Below the pieces are notes generated by a model. That model worked only from the letters and a program-made list of their open reading frames with translations. It made no database searches and was not told where the DNA came from. From contig PAQF01000037.1 of the NCBI GenBank assembly GCA_002709695.1, positions 1 to 64,000 on the forward strand: DNA of 64,000 bases, read 5' to 3'. Of this stretch, positions 7,890 to 16,876 are shown in pieces. Made by a program: the position numbers and the translations under genes. The stretch is from Candidatus Poribacteria bacterium (GTDB lineage: Bacteria; Poribacteria; WGA-4E; UBA9662). Each line of letters opens with the position of its first letter. Positions within the stretch are counted from its first letter, which is position 1.

Positions 7890-8358
7890 AAAAAGATTAG
7901 GACAAATAAACGCTAACTGGAAAAACAAAAATAGACGTAAAAAATCCTGTATGATATGGAACCTTATTCCGTTTTACAATAACGCTATATCTTTCATGAT
8001 TTCCGGATAAAAATCACGAAAGATTACCTTATATATGTCTTCCTACTAAAAAGCCACAGAGGAGTTTATACAGGATCTAACAGCTTTTCTATCCAACCAT
8101 AATTTTTTGGGAGTGCTATTTGGTTCGGGCATGATCTTAACCAAAGTACCAATGTCGTATAGTAGCCAGCTGTGTAATTATGGTTCTCAAAAAATAAAGA
8201 CCAATACTCGCTTGTATGCCTGTTGACCTGCCCAGATCTTCAACTACTGATCTTAGCGAAGTGGACATCAGATTTCAAACCAACTCCACATAGTGGGCAG
8301 TTAAACCAACATCACAAATAGAGGAGGGTCATTCTGCTACTCAAGAAATAAATTAACG
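7890..8358. other. Convergent intergenic region
   Basis: This 469-nt stretch lies between the 3' ends of the metallopeptidase and halogenase-like genes. Apart from one long inverted repeat (7989-8024) I see no gene, RNA or promoter. Confidence 0.5.
7989..8024. repeat. Inverted repeat between convergent genes
   Basis: Arms ATCTTTCATGATTT (7989-8002) and AAATCACGAAAGAT (8011-8024) pair over 14 positions with one mismatch around an 8-nt loop. The position between two converging genes suits a transcript-end hairpin, but neither side has a good T tract. Confidence 0.5.
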
Positions 8359-9456
8359 TTATGTATTCAAGTCCTTTGTTTGTAACCCGTCATACATTTG
8401 CTTAAAACTTATTAGTTCCCAAATCCCATAATCTTTAGAATTTTCTTTCGTCAAAGGATCTTTTGTCGACAAGGCATCATTCATTCTCTCCCAGAATTTC
8501 AGATCTTTAATTTTCAGAACTTTAGCAGTCTTCCAAAAAGAGGTTTCATATTTGGATCCATGAAGATAATGATATAAAACAAAATTCTCTACCTCATGAA
8601 TTAACTTCTTAATAATAGAAGAGATTTCTTTAGGATGAGTGTTTTTCAGAATAATCCAATCATAAGTGTATCGAATCCAATACATATAAACAGAAAGAGC
8701 AGTTGCCTCTAGAGGTTCCAAAAAAAATAGTCGGTTACCATTCAAAATGATTCGCTCATCAATAACGGGATTTTTAGCAACATAATTTTTAAAAGAAAAG
8801 TCGTGAAAAATTTCATCTGGATCAATAATACTTTCAAAATTCTCATGAGCTTTGACACGAGAAGTCAAAGTAGAATTATAAAGATAACCATAAGAAGTTT
8901 GTTCCAGGGTTGGAATCACAAAGCACCATCCATCAGGAGTAGCAATGGCTTGTGTCCATTGAATATTAGACATTGGCCCTCGGCCTAGCACAACCGAATC
9001 AATAGGATTTGTTAAAAAATCATAATCATCATAACTTGGTGGAAACCCTCTACAATCAAAAATATAATCGGCATCAACGTCATCATAAGAATTTATGTTT
9101 CGATCCGCAACCTTAAAATCTCCGTTCTCTAAAATATAATTCTGTAAAGAATGAGAGTCATAATGCATAGCAGCACTATCCAAATGAAAAGGATGGAACC
9201 ACTTATCTGTTTTCCCACCCCACCCATCATAAAGAATACCAGTTTTTATAGTAGCTTTTATAGGGTTATCATACCAATTCATTTCTAAAGTATTCCACAA
9301 CATTGTCGGCACATCAGGAAGAGTTCCCTGTCCTACGATCTGCGTAGGAATGTCACTATCATGAATCAATTCTACTTCAACATACGGAGAAAAATACTTA
9401 TAATGTAAAGCAGTAAAACAACCCGCAAGACCTCTACCTAATACAACTATTTTCAT
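8359..9456 (-). CDS. Flavin-dependent (tryptophan) halogenase-like protein
   Basis: A 365-residue FAD-dependent halogenase/monooxygenase-like protein. The FAD-binding motif GRGLAG is at residues 7-12. The segment IKTGILYDGWGGK (~70-82) aligns with the halogenase region that holds the catalytic lysine, so K71 is the likely equivalent, followed by WFHPF. The signature GWCFVIP corresponds to the family GWxWxIP motif with its second Trp replaced by Phe. Classic tryptophan halogenases have about 500-540 residues, so this is a short form that may lack part of the substrate lid. The ATG at 9456 is chosen over an upstream in-frame start because GGAGG lies 10 nt before it. The gene stands alone and is more AT-rich and Asp/Tyr/Asn-rich than its neighbours, which hints at acquisition. 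Substrate is unknown; it could be a non-halogenating relative. Confidence 0.7.
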   Translation of the reverse strand: MKIVVLGRGLAGCFTALHYKYFSPYVEVELIHDSDIPTQIVGQGTLPDVPTMLWNTLEMNWYDNPIKATIKTGILYDGWGGKTDKWFHPFHLDSAAMHYDSHSLQNYILENGDFKVADRNINSYDDVDADYIFDCRGFPPSYDDYDFLTNPIDSVVLGRGPMSNIQWTQAIATPDGWCFVIPTLEQTSYGYLYNSTLTSRVKAHENFESIIDPDEIFHDFSFKNYVAKNPVIDERIILNGNRLFFLEPLEATALSVYMYWIRYTYDWIILKNTHPKEISSIIKKLIHEVENFVLYHYLHGSKYETSFWKTAKVLKIKDLKFWERMNDALSTKDPLTKENSKDYGIWELISFKQMYDGLQTKDLNT

Positions 9457-9603
9457 TGAGATTTTTCCTCCAACAGGTAAAGATATTTTACTCACTACCC
9501 TCCAGACTAAGGAAGGATCGTACACCAGCAGTTATTCTTCACACCAGCTTTTTTGGGACCTGATATTAGAAAAGAAATAAACCATACTCGAAAAAATACT
9601 GTC

Positions 9604-9642
9604 TAGAGAGAGGATTTATGTTCTCATGCAATCCTCTCTCTA
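9604..9642 (-). terminator. Hairpin after the sugar-import/protease operon
   Basis: Perfect 13-bp arms, TAGAGAGAGGATT and AATCCTCTCTCTA, flank a 13-nt loop. On the minus strand a run of six T follows about 8 nt later. It sits 34 nt past the stop of the Ste24-like gene and before the halogenase-like gene, so it probably ends the long minus-strand operon. Confidence 0.6.
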
Positions 9643-9675
9643 ACAACGTATAAAAAGGTAGATAAAGAAACAATA

Positions 9676-10932
9676 TTATCTCTCAACTATAGGAACATCA
9701 CGCATGGCAGAGATCCTCTCCAATACAGGAGGATGACTGTAGTTGAGAAATACGTTGACCGGATGTGGTGTTAGATTCCCCAAGTTAGCTACTGAAAGCT
9801 TTTTCAACCCTAGAATCAGCGAATCTGACAAGCCTAAGGTTTCAACTGCGTAGGCATCAGCTTGATATTCATGTTTGCGAGAAAGATAGTGCATAGCCAC
9901 AGACAACACAAACTCAATCGGGGAATAAAGGACACCAAAAAACACAAATCCTGCATAAATCCGGACATGATCTACTTCATCCATACCAAAAGCTTGAAAA
10001 AGGGATCGGTTATCAATAAAAATCGATAGTAAATAGAAAAGGAGTCCGGTATGAAGAATCGAAATCATCATCCCTTTGAAAATATGCTTTTTCTTATAAT
10101 GCCCCACCTCATGCGCAATGATGGCTACCAATTCATCAACCGAATGCTGCTCTATCAATGTATCGAAAAGCACAATCCGCTTTTTCCTGCCGAATCCACT
10201 GAAATATGCGTTTGAATGGGACGAACGTTTAGACCCATCCATAATAAAGAGATCCGTTAGTGGAAATGACACCTTCTGTGCATATTGGTGGATAGCGTCT
10301 TTCAATTCCCCTTCTGGTAAAGGCGTAAATTTATTAAACAACGGAGAAATAAAAGTAGTGTAAATTGGTGGTGCTGCCACAATAAAGATGGATACTAACA
10401 TCCAAGCATAAAGCCAAGCCAATTCAGCAGCTTTATCGAAAAAGTAAAGAATTGACCCCATAATCACAAAGCCTAAGATAGCACTCAAAAAATATGCCTT
10501 GAACTTATCTAAGACAAAAGTCCGAACCGTTGTTTTATTAAACCCAAATCGTTCCTCAATCACAAAAATATTATACACAGAAAAAGGTAGTGAGAGCCAA
10601 TCACTAACCAGAAAAAGTATGGCAAAAAAGATCAAACCGGTTGGAATAGGAGATAATTCAAGGCTACGGACAAAAATATCCAGAACGTTAAAGCCACCCA
10701 TTAGGATAAAAATGAGCATAACAATCAGGCTGATACTGGAAGAAACATAGGCAAATTTCGTGTTGGCCCGGGTATACTGCTGCGATTTACGGTATTGTTC
10801 CTGATCATAGAAGCCATCAAACTCAGCTGGCAAATCCGGAACCATTGCTTTGAGATTAAAGTACCTGGTAAGACATCGAATTAAATACTCACCAACCAAT
10901 GCAGCAATGATAATGCTTAGATAAATTTTCAT
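9676..10932 (-). CDS. M48-family Ste24/CAAX-type membrane protease
   Basis: An integral membrane zinc endopeptidase of 418 residues, the usual size for bacterial Ste24 homologs. It has multiple transmembrane segments (near 3-20, 62-85, 95-117, 148-165, 172-195, ~285-335) and the zinc motif HEVGH at 274-278. The third ligand is likely the Glu of RKHEYQADAYA. The loop before the zinc site (SKRSSHSNAYFSGFGRKKRIVLFDTLI) is typical of the family. In eukaryotes Ste24 trims prenylated proteins; bacterial relatives more likely act in membrane protein quality control. It is the last gene of the operon, 39 nt after the lipoprotein gene. Confidence 0.9.
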   Translation of the reverse strand: MKIYLSIIIAALVGEYLIRCLTRYFNLKAMVPDLPAEFDGFYDQEQYRKSQQYTRANTKFAYVSSSISLIVMLIFILMGGFNVLDIFVRSLELSPIPTGLIFFAILFLVSDWLSLPFSVYNIFVIEERFGFNKTTVRTFVLDKFKAYFLSAILGFVIMGSILYFFDKAAELAWLYAWMLVSIFIVAAPPIYTTFISPLFNKFTPLPEGELKDAIHQYAQKVSFPLTDLFIMDGSKRSSHSNAYFSGFGRKKRIVLFDTLIEQHSVDELVAIIAHEVGHYKKKHIFKGMMISILHTGLLFYLLSIFIDNRSLFQAFGMDEVDHVRIYAGFVFFGVLYSPIEFVLSVAMHYLSRKHEYQADAYAVETLGLSDSLILGLKKLSVANLGNLTPHPVNVFLNYSHPPVLERISAMRDVPIVER

Positions 10933-10971
10933 CTTAGTCTCAGTCTTAAGAAATCTTCCATATTTGGCCTC

Positions 10972-11595
10972 TTAGAACTCCGGGTCAGGAATTTCAGGTT
11001 CATCAGGAATTTCAGGTTCATTAGGTTGAGTATCCGGGTCAATGTTCAAACGGCGTTCAGGCTGCGAGGGATCGGCATCAATGAGTCCATACAACTCAAT
11101 TTCCTGTGCGTAAGGATAACCTCGTTCAATTCCACTATAGCGGCGAACGTTAGGATCGAGACTCGTGGCCGACCTGAAATCTTTGCCCACTCGTTTATCG
11201 TCCAAAGTACCACCAATTCGAAAACGTATGGCGTCAGTAACACAAGTGGTACGAAAATCAATGATAGCCCCCTGGTTATCTTTAATCTTCTTGATCTTCC
11301 GCCAGCTATCCACATTTCCTAAACCAGCATAGACAATAATATCCTCAAAATTGGTTCCGCGAATGATAATACGATGGATGGCTTTCCGCTCTGGCAAGGT
11401 AAGGATGATTTCCTTCCAGCGTCGTCCAACAGTTTCTAAGTCACCATCAATCATCTCTGGCGATGTACAAGTAGTGCCTTCAATCAAAGCGTAATTCTGA
11501 CTCCACGTCTGTTCAGGAAACAAGCTACTAACCAAACTGCTCTTACAACCTGAAATTCCACATCCAATAACCACAATAAAAACAATCAGATTCAT
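10972..11595 (-). CDS. Lipoprotein with a discoidin (F5/8C)-like segment
   Basis: A 207-residue exported lipoprotein. The start at 11595 is chosen because AGGA lies 5 nt upstream and because it gives a clean signal peptide (MNLIVFIVVIGCGISGC) ending in the lipobox ISGC. After the lipidated Cys, residues ~30-130 (a TSPEMIDGD motif, then HRIIIRGTNFEDIIVYA and TDAIRFRIGG) resemble a galactose-binding/discoidin beta-sandwich, weakly. The tail is acidic and proline-rich with a repeated EPEIPD motif. It sits between the PhyH and Ste24-like genes of the sugar-import operon, so a surface carbohydrate-binding role is possible but unproven. Confidence 0.65.
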   Translation of the reverse strand: MNLIVFIVVIGCGISGCKSSLVSSLFPEQTWSQNYALIEGTTCTSPEMIDGDLETVGRRWKEIILTLPERKAIHRIIIRGTNFEDIIVYAGLGNVDSWRKIKKIKDNQGAIIDFRTTCVTDAIRFRIGGTLDDKRVGKDFRSATSLDPNVRRYSGIERGYPYAQEIELYGLIDADPSQPERRLNIDPDTQPNEPEIPDEPEIPDPEF

Positions 11596-11632
11596 GCGGA
11601 TCCTAATTTGCCTCTTCTCGATTAGAATCGAA

Positions 11633-12361
11633 CTAGTTGGACTCCCATTTCCCATCAAGCCCTTTCCGAACAACAGCTTTCTCATCATAACCTCCATAAG
11701 CACTCGGCATATTGAGCGCAATACCAAGCAATGCTTGCAACTCAGGGGATGTTATCTCCGGAAATCGCTCTTCGCTGGCATAAGGCATCCATGTTTCAAA
11801 ACGCTTCATCCAATAGTGACCATAAGTTGGAAAAATAGCCCGGCGGACGTTTCCAGATCGATTGCCACCACCCCGATGCCAAGTTGTGCAGTCAAAAATG
11901 ACTGCGGTTCCAGCTGGAACCATCAAACGTACTTCATCTGACAAATTGCCAGCATCTTTTGGTGGTGGTTCCCCATATTTATGAGAACCAGGCACCACAC
12001 AAATTGGACCATTATCTACCATTAATTCATCCAAATACACACCAACATTCAACATCAAAGGCCGATCGCAATAAAAGGTAAAATCCGCGTGCCAACCTTG
12101 ATCCGGTGTATCTGGCTGACGAGCAATACCGTCGAACTGCAGAAGTTGCGGTCGGGATTCCAAAATAGATTCAATAGCAGATACCAATATAGGATGATTC
12201 GCCACACCCAAAAAGGTAATATCGCGGTCCAGCAAATTCCGGTATTCATCTAACTGATCGAAAGCATGACAAATTTGAGCCAGCAGGTCTACTTCTAACA
12301 TCCGTTCAATGATGTGATAGCCATTTTTGTTAAATTCTTCCTTTTGAGATGAAGTAAGCAT
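11633..12361 (-). CDS. PhyH-family Fe(II)/2-oxoglutarate dioxygenase (operon copy)
   Basis: Non-haem iron dioxygenase of 242 residues, phytanoyl-CoA hydroxylase family. The iron ligands are visible: the HxD pair H91 and D93 (GWHADF), and the distal H162 in TTWHRGGGNRS, with the following Arg as the probable 2-oxoglutarate anchor. The VPGSHKYG turn is typical of the family. It starts 3 nt after the stop of the inner-membrane permease gene, so it is co-transcribed with the sugar ABC importer and may hydroxylate or oxidatively cleave an imported compound. The family's substrates vary widely and none can be read from the sequence. Confidence 0.88.
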   Translation of the reverse strand: MLTSSQKEEFNKNGYHIIERMLEVDLLAQICHAFDQLDEYRNLLDRDITFLGVANHPILVSAIESILESRPQLLQFDGIARQPDTPDQGWHADFTFYCDRPLMLNVGVYLDELMVDNGPICVVPGSHKYGEPPPKDAGNLSDEVRLMVPAGTAVIFDCTTWHRGGGNRSGNVRRAIFPTYGHYWMKRFETWMPYASEERFPEITSPELQALLGIALNMPSAYGGYDEKAVVRKGLDGKWESN

Positions 12362-12364
12362 CGT

Positions 12365-13300
12365 CTACCCTTTAATTGCTCCACTAGTTAAGCCACCAAC
12401 AAACTCTTTCTCAAGGGAGAAAAACAGAATAGCTGGAGGGATAATAGCCAACAGTGTGCCCGCTAGAAAAATACCGTATTGCTGATCATAAAGATCAACA
12501 TATTGATTTAAGGCTACCGTTAAGGTTAATTTTGATTGAGTTTGAATAAACACATCGGGGGCGATAAAAGCATTCCAACTACCAAGAAAACTTATCAAGC
12601 AAAAAGCAGCAGTTATTGGACGTACTAGCGGCATCACAATATTCAGATATATGCCGAATTCGCCACAACCATCGATCCGTGCGGCTTCAACTAGGGTGCT
12701 TGGTACTGAAAAGAACGCCTGTCGGAACAGGAACATCCCAAAAGCACTGCATGCCCCCGGAACGATTAGCGCCCAGTAGGTATCCATCCAATTCATCTTA
12801 TGGATCAAATGATAAAGCGGCGACAGGAGAAGCATAGCCGGAATCATCATCGTACCAAGCATGAAAAGTATCAGAAAACTTCTACCACGAAACTCATATT
12901 TGGCAAGAGCATAGCCTCCCAAAGAGGAAAAGAAAAGTGTAACCATAGTAGAAGTACTAGCTAAAAAAAATGAATTGACGATATACTGCCAGAAATAGAT
13001 AGCTCCTTCCAACGTTTCTTCCTTTTCAAAAAGTTTTTTTAGGTTGCTAAAGTTGAGGGTCTGGCTTGACCATTCTGAAACTGGAGGCAGGAAAGTATAC
13101 GCCATTAATACCTCCGGATCTTTAAAGGCAGAACAAACCAGCCAGAAAAAAGGAGCCAAGATCAAGGCAGCAATACTGGTCAATACCAGATAACGGAGAT
13201 ACACCAAGGCAATCTGCTTACCTCTAGGCATGAAAGGAAAAAAATATAAGAAAAAAAACACGAAACCAAAGAAAAAAAATGTTAAATGCGTATTATTCAT
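12365..13300 (-). CDS. Carbohydrate ABC transporter permease, MalG/UgpE type
   Basis: Inner-membrane permease of 311 residues with six or so transmembrane segments. The EAA loop that contacts the ATPase is present (EAARIDGCGEFGIYLNIVMP, ~208-227). Its ATG overlaps the stop of the upstream permease gene (ATGA, 4 nt), so the two halves of the channel are translationally coupled. The N-terminus has an extra Phe-rich hydrophobic stretch (residues 8-23). An alternative start at Met24 (MPRGKQIALVYLRY) would remove it, but the ATGA overlap favours the longer form. Confidence 0.9.
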   Translation of the reverse strand: MNNTHLTFFFFGFVFFFLYFFPFMPRGKQIALVYLRYLVLTSIAALILAPFFWLVCSAFKDPEVLMAYTFLPPVSEWSSQTLNFSNLKKLFEKEETLEGAIYFWQYIVNSFFLASTSTMVTLFFSSLGGYALAKYEFRGRSFLILFMLGTMMIPAMLLLSPLYHLIHKMNWMDTYWALIVPGACSAFGMFLFRQAFFSVPSTLVEAARIDGCGEFGIYLNIVMPLVRPITAAFCLISFLGSWNAFIAPDVFIQTQSKLTLTVALNQYVDLYDQQYGIFLAGTLLAIIPPAILFFSLEKEFVGGLTSGAIKG

Positions 13301-14217
13301 AAAACTGATTCTGTCTCCAAACCACGACCAATTTTCATCTGCACGAAGCTAATAGTAAAGATAATTATAGCCAATAGCCAACCGATAGCAGCACCTGTCC
13401 CAAGGTCGCCTGCTTCAAAAGCAGTACGATACAAATAGCCAACTATTGTCAACCCAGAATCCTTCGGTCCATAACCAGCAACTCCAGCAGCGTTTTGCAG
13501 TAAAGCATAAGGCAATTCGAACAATTGGTAGGAACCTATCGTGCTCATAACAACTACAAAGAGCACAACCGGTTTAATAGCTGGAAACGTAACAGCCCAA
13601 AACAATTGCCAAGGGTTCGCACCATCAATTAAGGCGGCTTCTTCCAAATTCTGATCGACATTTTGAAGTGCAGCCAGAAAATAAATCATATTGAACCCAA
13701 CATACATCCACATGGCAGCAATAATCAAAGCAGGCATTACTAGATTCGGATTTTCAAGCCATCTTTTTTCTAAACCCCAACCGGTTACTTCCTGCAAGAA
13801 TCGGTTGAACATACCATATCGTGGCATAAAAATAACACTAAAAATAATGCCAACAAAGATCTGACCAACCAAGTAAGGACTGAACAAAATCAGTCGAAAT
13901 ACACCTTTTAGACGATCTTTTTTAGAGTTTAATAACAAAGCCATTCCCAAGGATAACGGTAGTTGCACCAATATAGAAGCAAGCGCAAATATCGTAGTGT
14001 TCCAGACTGCAATATGGAAATCACCATCAGCCAGCACAAAAGCAAAATTTTCTAAGCCAACAAAACTCCAGCTCTTTGGACCATTAGTTTGATAGAACGC
14101 CAGAATAATAGCATAAATAAATGGATAAATAAAAAAGATAAGCGTTAAGACCAAATAAGGACTCAAAAACAACCAAGGTCCGGTCCGTTTATTTAGCCGT
14201 TCTTTCCATTTTTCCAT
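13297..14217 (-). CDS. Carbohydrate ABC transporter permease, MalF/UgpA type
   Basis: Partner permease of 306 residues with about six transmembrane segments. The first is near 17-38 (LFLSPYLVLTLIFFIYPFIY, the usual family opening). The EAA motif (LEEAALIDGANPWQLFWAVTFP, ~190-211) is well conserved. It starts 25 nt after the binding-protein gene. With the partner permease and a dimer of the UgpC-type ATPase it should form the import channel. Confidence 0.92.
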   Translation of the reverse strand: MEKWKERLNKRTGPWLFLSPYLVLTLIFFIYPFIYAIILAFYQTNGPKSWSFVGLENFAFVLADGDFHIAVWNTTIFALASILVQLPLSLGMALLLNSKKDRLKGVFRLILFSPYLVGQIFVGIIFSVIFMPRYGMFNRFLQEVTGWGLEKRWLENPNLVMPALIIAAMWMYVGFNMIYFLAALQNVDQNLEEAALIDGANPWQLFWAVTFPAIKPVVLFVVVMSTIGSYQLFELPYALLQNAAGVAGYGPKDSGLTIVGYLYRTAFEAGDLGTGAAIGWLLAIIIFTISFVQMKIGRGLETESVL

Positions 14218-14242
14218 ATGTTAGACCTAAGGCTCGTTCATC

Positions 14243-15610
14243 TTAATTGGCAATTCGCTTCCGGTAAAATATGTTGTGCTGCACCCTATTTTCAACATAG
14301 GCAGAAACCCGAACCAATTCTCTTTTAATATATTCTTCTAATCCATCATCACCACTTTTATCATAGTATAAAGCCGCATTGATAAAGACTTCGTTTAGTT
14401 TGTTTCTGGCTAACTCATAATACGGACTGGCATAGTTGGATGGAACATCTTTTGCCATCTCGGCGTATAAGGCACCAATTGGCTGGTTTGTATAGAAAGG
14501 TACAGGTTCCTTAAATTCCGGTAGGTCCCAAGCATCTTTAACCGGTGGGATAATGTAGGATGCTTTGAACCTCTTACCAAGATCTTCAGCTTTTAGATAT
14601 AGGACTTTAGCAAATTCCCAAGCTAGTTTCTGATTCTTGCAGGCTTTGGTAATTGCCAGTCCTGTTCCACCCCAAGTACTGACACGTCCTCCTCCAATTT
14701 CCCAAGCAGGCAACGGCATCAATTTCATCTTGCCACTAAGATGTGGGGTATCTGTTTCAAAATGTTTGGTTCTCCAATCCGGACAAAAATAGAACAATAC
14801 CAAGCCATCAGTGACAGTTTTGGCTAAAGTTTGTCCCCAACCAGCCGAGAAAGCAATACGGTTTTTCCCACGACTTTGATGAATGTACCAGATAATGGTG
14901 TCCACCACCGTATGGTTATTGATTTTCAGCTGTCCGTCCTGAGTAAATAGCGGTTCCTTGCGTTGAAGAAGGAGTGGGGTCAGCATATCACCGTTAGCCG
15001 GTAGATCAAGCGCATACTGATCAGGGTTGCCATCGCCGTCAAGATCTCTGGTAATCTGCCGTCCCATTTTAGTAAAGTCATCCCAAGTTTTTAGGCTATC
15101 CACATCAATCCCGAGTTCCTCTACCAAATCACTTCTATAGCAAAGCATCAACGGATGCACATCATGCGGCAAGGCAAAGATTCTTCCTAACCTGGATAGA
15201 CGACTATAACGCGATTCAACAAAACGATCATACAAACCTTCGGCATGCAAACGGTCAGTTAGATCAACAAAACCGACATCTTCGATTGGGCCTTTGGTAA
15301 AGGTCCCCATAGTATCAGCTAGAATCTCAACGACATCTGGAACATTAGCATTTGTCAGAAACGCATTTTGCAGTCGGCTCTTGACTGTCCTGGCAGAAAC
15401 TAATTGTAACTGGACTTTTACTCCATGATCTCTTTGAAATTCCTCCGTAGCTTCTTCATAACCTTCCATATGGCTCCTAGCAAAGGAAACGAAAACCAAG
15501 TCCGGTTTTTCACCTCTTTTTGAAAACGCAATTACTAGATTAAAAATCCCCGTCGAAATAGCTATCAGTAGTATACAAAAAGGGACTTTACCATACGGAA
15601 ATTTTGGCAT
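14243..15610 (-). CDS. ABC transporter extracellular solute-binding protein (family 1)
   Basis: High-affinity sugar-binding receptor of the importer, 455 residues from the start chosen here. An N-terminal hydrophobic segment (about residues 9-27) acts as a signal or membrane anchor, and no lipobox Cys is evident. The mature part has the SBP family 1 pattern (LVFVSFARSHMEGYEEATEEF, DVVEIL, a WGGTGLAI hinge). The ATG at 15610 lies 19 nt after the ATPase stop. A longer form from 15658 would overlap the ATPase gene by 29 nt and add 16 polar residues before the signal, which is less likely. A DLDGDGNPDQY stretch could bind calcium. Its ligand is unknown; neighbours suggest a sugar or polyol derivative. 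Confidence 0.88.
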   Translation of the reverse strand: MPKFPYGKVPFCILLIAISTGIFNLVIAFSKRGEKPDLVFVSFARSHMEGYEEATEEFQRDHGVKVQLQLVSARTVKSRLQNAFLTNANVPDVVEILADTMGTFTKGPIEDVGFVDLTDRLHAEGLYDRFVESRYSRLSRLGRIFALPHDVHPLMLCYRSDLVEELGIDVDSLKTWDDFTKMGRQITRDLDGDGNPDQYALDLPANGDMLTPLLLQRKEPLFTQDGQLKINNHTVVDTIIWYIHQSRGKNRIAFSAGWGQTLAKTVTDGLVLFYFCPDWRTKHFETDTPHLSGKMKLMPLPAWEIGGGRVSTWGGTGLAITKACKNQKLAWEFAKVLYLKAEDLGKRFKASYIIPPVKDAWDLPEFKEPVPFYTNQPIGALYAEMAKDVPSNYASPYYELARNKLNEVFINAALYYDKSGDDGLEEYIKRELVRVSAYVENRVQHNIFYRKRIAN

Positions 15611-15629
15611 TATCGTTCTAGTATCAAAA

Positions 15630-16733
15630 TCATAAAATGGCTTTATCCGTATTAACATCGAAAAAATGGGCCCGGTCCATAGCTACAGCTAACTCTATCT
15701 TTTCACCAACCATGTATTTTTTATGAGAATCGACGCGACTAACGAAACTAGTCGTCTCCGACTTCAAGTAAACATAAGTTTCCGCACCCATAGGCTCAAC
15801 CACATCAACAACAGCTGAAATTCGACCAACTGTTTCACTATTTTCAGCTATAGCTGAACCGATATGCTCTGGGCGAATTCCAAGCACAACTTTCTGTTTA
15901 TCCAACTGCCTGAATTTTTTTGTTTGCTGTTCAGCTATCTGAAGTTGCATACCATCTTCGGAGAGAAAAGCTATCGACGAATTCTGAGCGAGAATGTGTC
16001 CATCAAAGAAATTCATTGGAGGTGTCCCAATAAAGCTGGCCACAAATTTGTTTACTGGCCGATCATAGAGAGTAATGGGGTCCGCAACTTGTTGTATTAA
16101 ACCTTCATTCATTACTACAATCCGATCCCCCATCGTCATAGCTTCAACCTGATCATGAGTGACATAGATCATGGTAGTATTTATTTCGTTATGCAGTTGG
16201 CTCAGTTCAACACGCATTTGCACACGCAACTTAGCATCTAGATTAGACAACGGTTCATCAAACAGAAAGACAGAAGGTTGACGAACAATCGCACGGCCAA
16301 CAGCGACACGCTGACGTTGTCCACCGGATAGAGCTCTGGGTTTACGATGAAGCAAATCAGTCAACCCCAACATTTGAGCGACATCATTGATCCGTGCTTC
16401 TATTTCAGTTTTCGGATACTTTCGCAACTTGAGGCTAAACGCCATATTCTCTCGAACGGACATATGTGGATAGAGGGCATAATTCTGAAAGACCATTGCG
16501 ATATCTCGGTCCTTCGGCGAAACACGGTTGACAATGCGATCATCTATCGAGATCTCACCTTCCGTAATATCTTCCAACCCCGCAATCATACGAAGAGTAG
16601 TGGACTTGCCACAACCAGAAGGTCCAACCAAGACGATAAATTCACCATCCTCAATCACTAAATTAAAGTCTTCTACTGCCTTAATGTCACCAGGATAGTT
16701 TTTTCCTACATCAACTAAAGTAACAGTTGCCAT
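15630..16733 (-). CDS. ugpC: Sugar ABC transporter ATP-binding protein, UgpC/MsmK type
   Basis: Cytoplasmic ATPase of 367 residues. Walker A GPSGCGKST is at 37-45, the Q-loop is in MVFQNYALYPHMSV, the signature LSGGQRQRVAVGRA follows, then Walker B VFLFDEPLSNLD and the switch His in THD. The C-terminal third is the regulatory OB/TOBE region (GIRPEHIG) typical of the CUT1 carbohydrate class. It is the first gene of a seven-gene minus-strand operon running to the Ste24-like protease. Symbol by family resemblance, not substrate. Confidence 0.93.
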   Translation of the reverse strand: MATVTLVDVGKNYPGDIKAVEDFNLVIEDGEFIVLVGPSGCGKSTTLRMIAGLEDITEGEISIDDRIVNRVSPKDRDIAMVFQNYALYPHMSVRENMAFSLKLRKYPKTEIEARINDVAQMLGLTDLLHRKPRALSGGQRQRVAVGRAIVRQPSVFLFDEPLSNLDAKLRVQMRVELSQLHNEINTTMIYVTHDQVEAMTMGDRIVVMNEGLIQQVADPITLYDRPVNKFVASFIGTPPMNFFDGHILAQNSSIAFLSEDGMQLQIAEQQTKKFRQLDKQKVVLGIRPEHIGSAIAENSETVGRISAVVDVVEPMGAETYVYLKSETTSFVSRVDSHKKYMVGEKIELAVAMDRAHFFDVNTDKAIL

Positions 16734-16822
16734 CTTTCCCCTGTTCCATAACTAGCAAACAGCCAATAAACATCTATGTTATCCGTTATATAAAACTAAA
16801 GTATACTGGAAATTCAAACTTC

Positions 16823-16843
16823 AGTCTACAGTTATGGTAGACT
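16823..16843. promoter_or_regulatory. Candidate operator between the divergent importer and PhyH genes
   Basis: Arms AGTCTAC (16823-16829) and GTAGACT (16837-16843) are a perfect 7-bp inverted repeat around a 7-nt spacer. They lie in the 143-nt region between the importer operon and the divergent PhyH gene, just before an AT-rich TATATAAA. A shared regulator is plausible; no protein can be named. Confidence 0.45.
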
Positions 16844-16876
16844 ATATAAAGCATACAAATTCAAAGGATACAGGAA

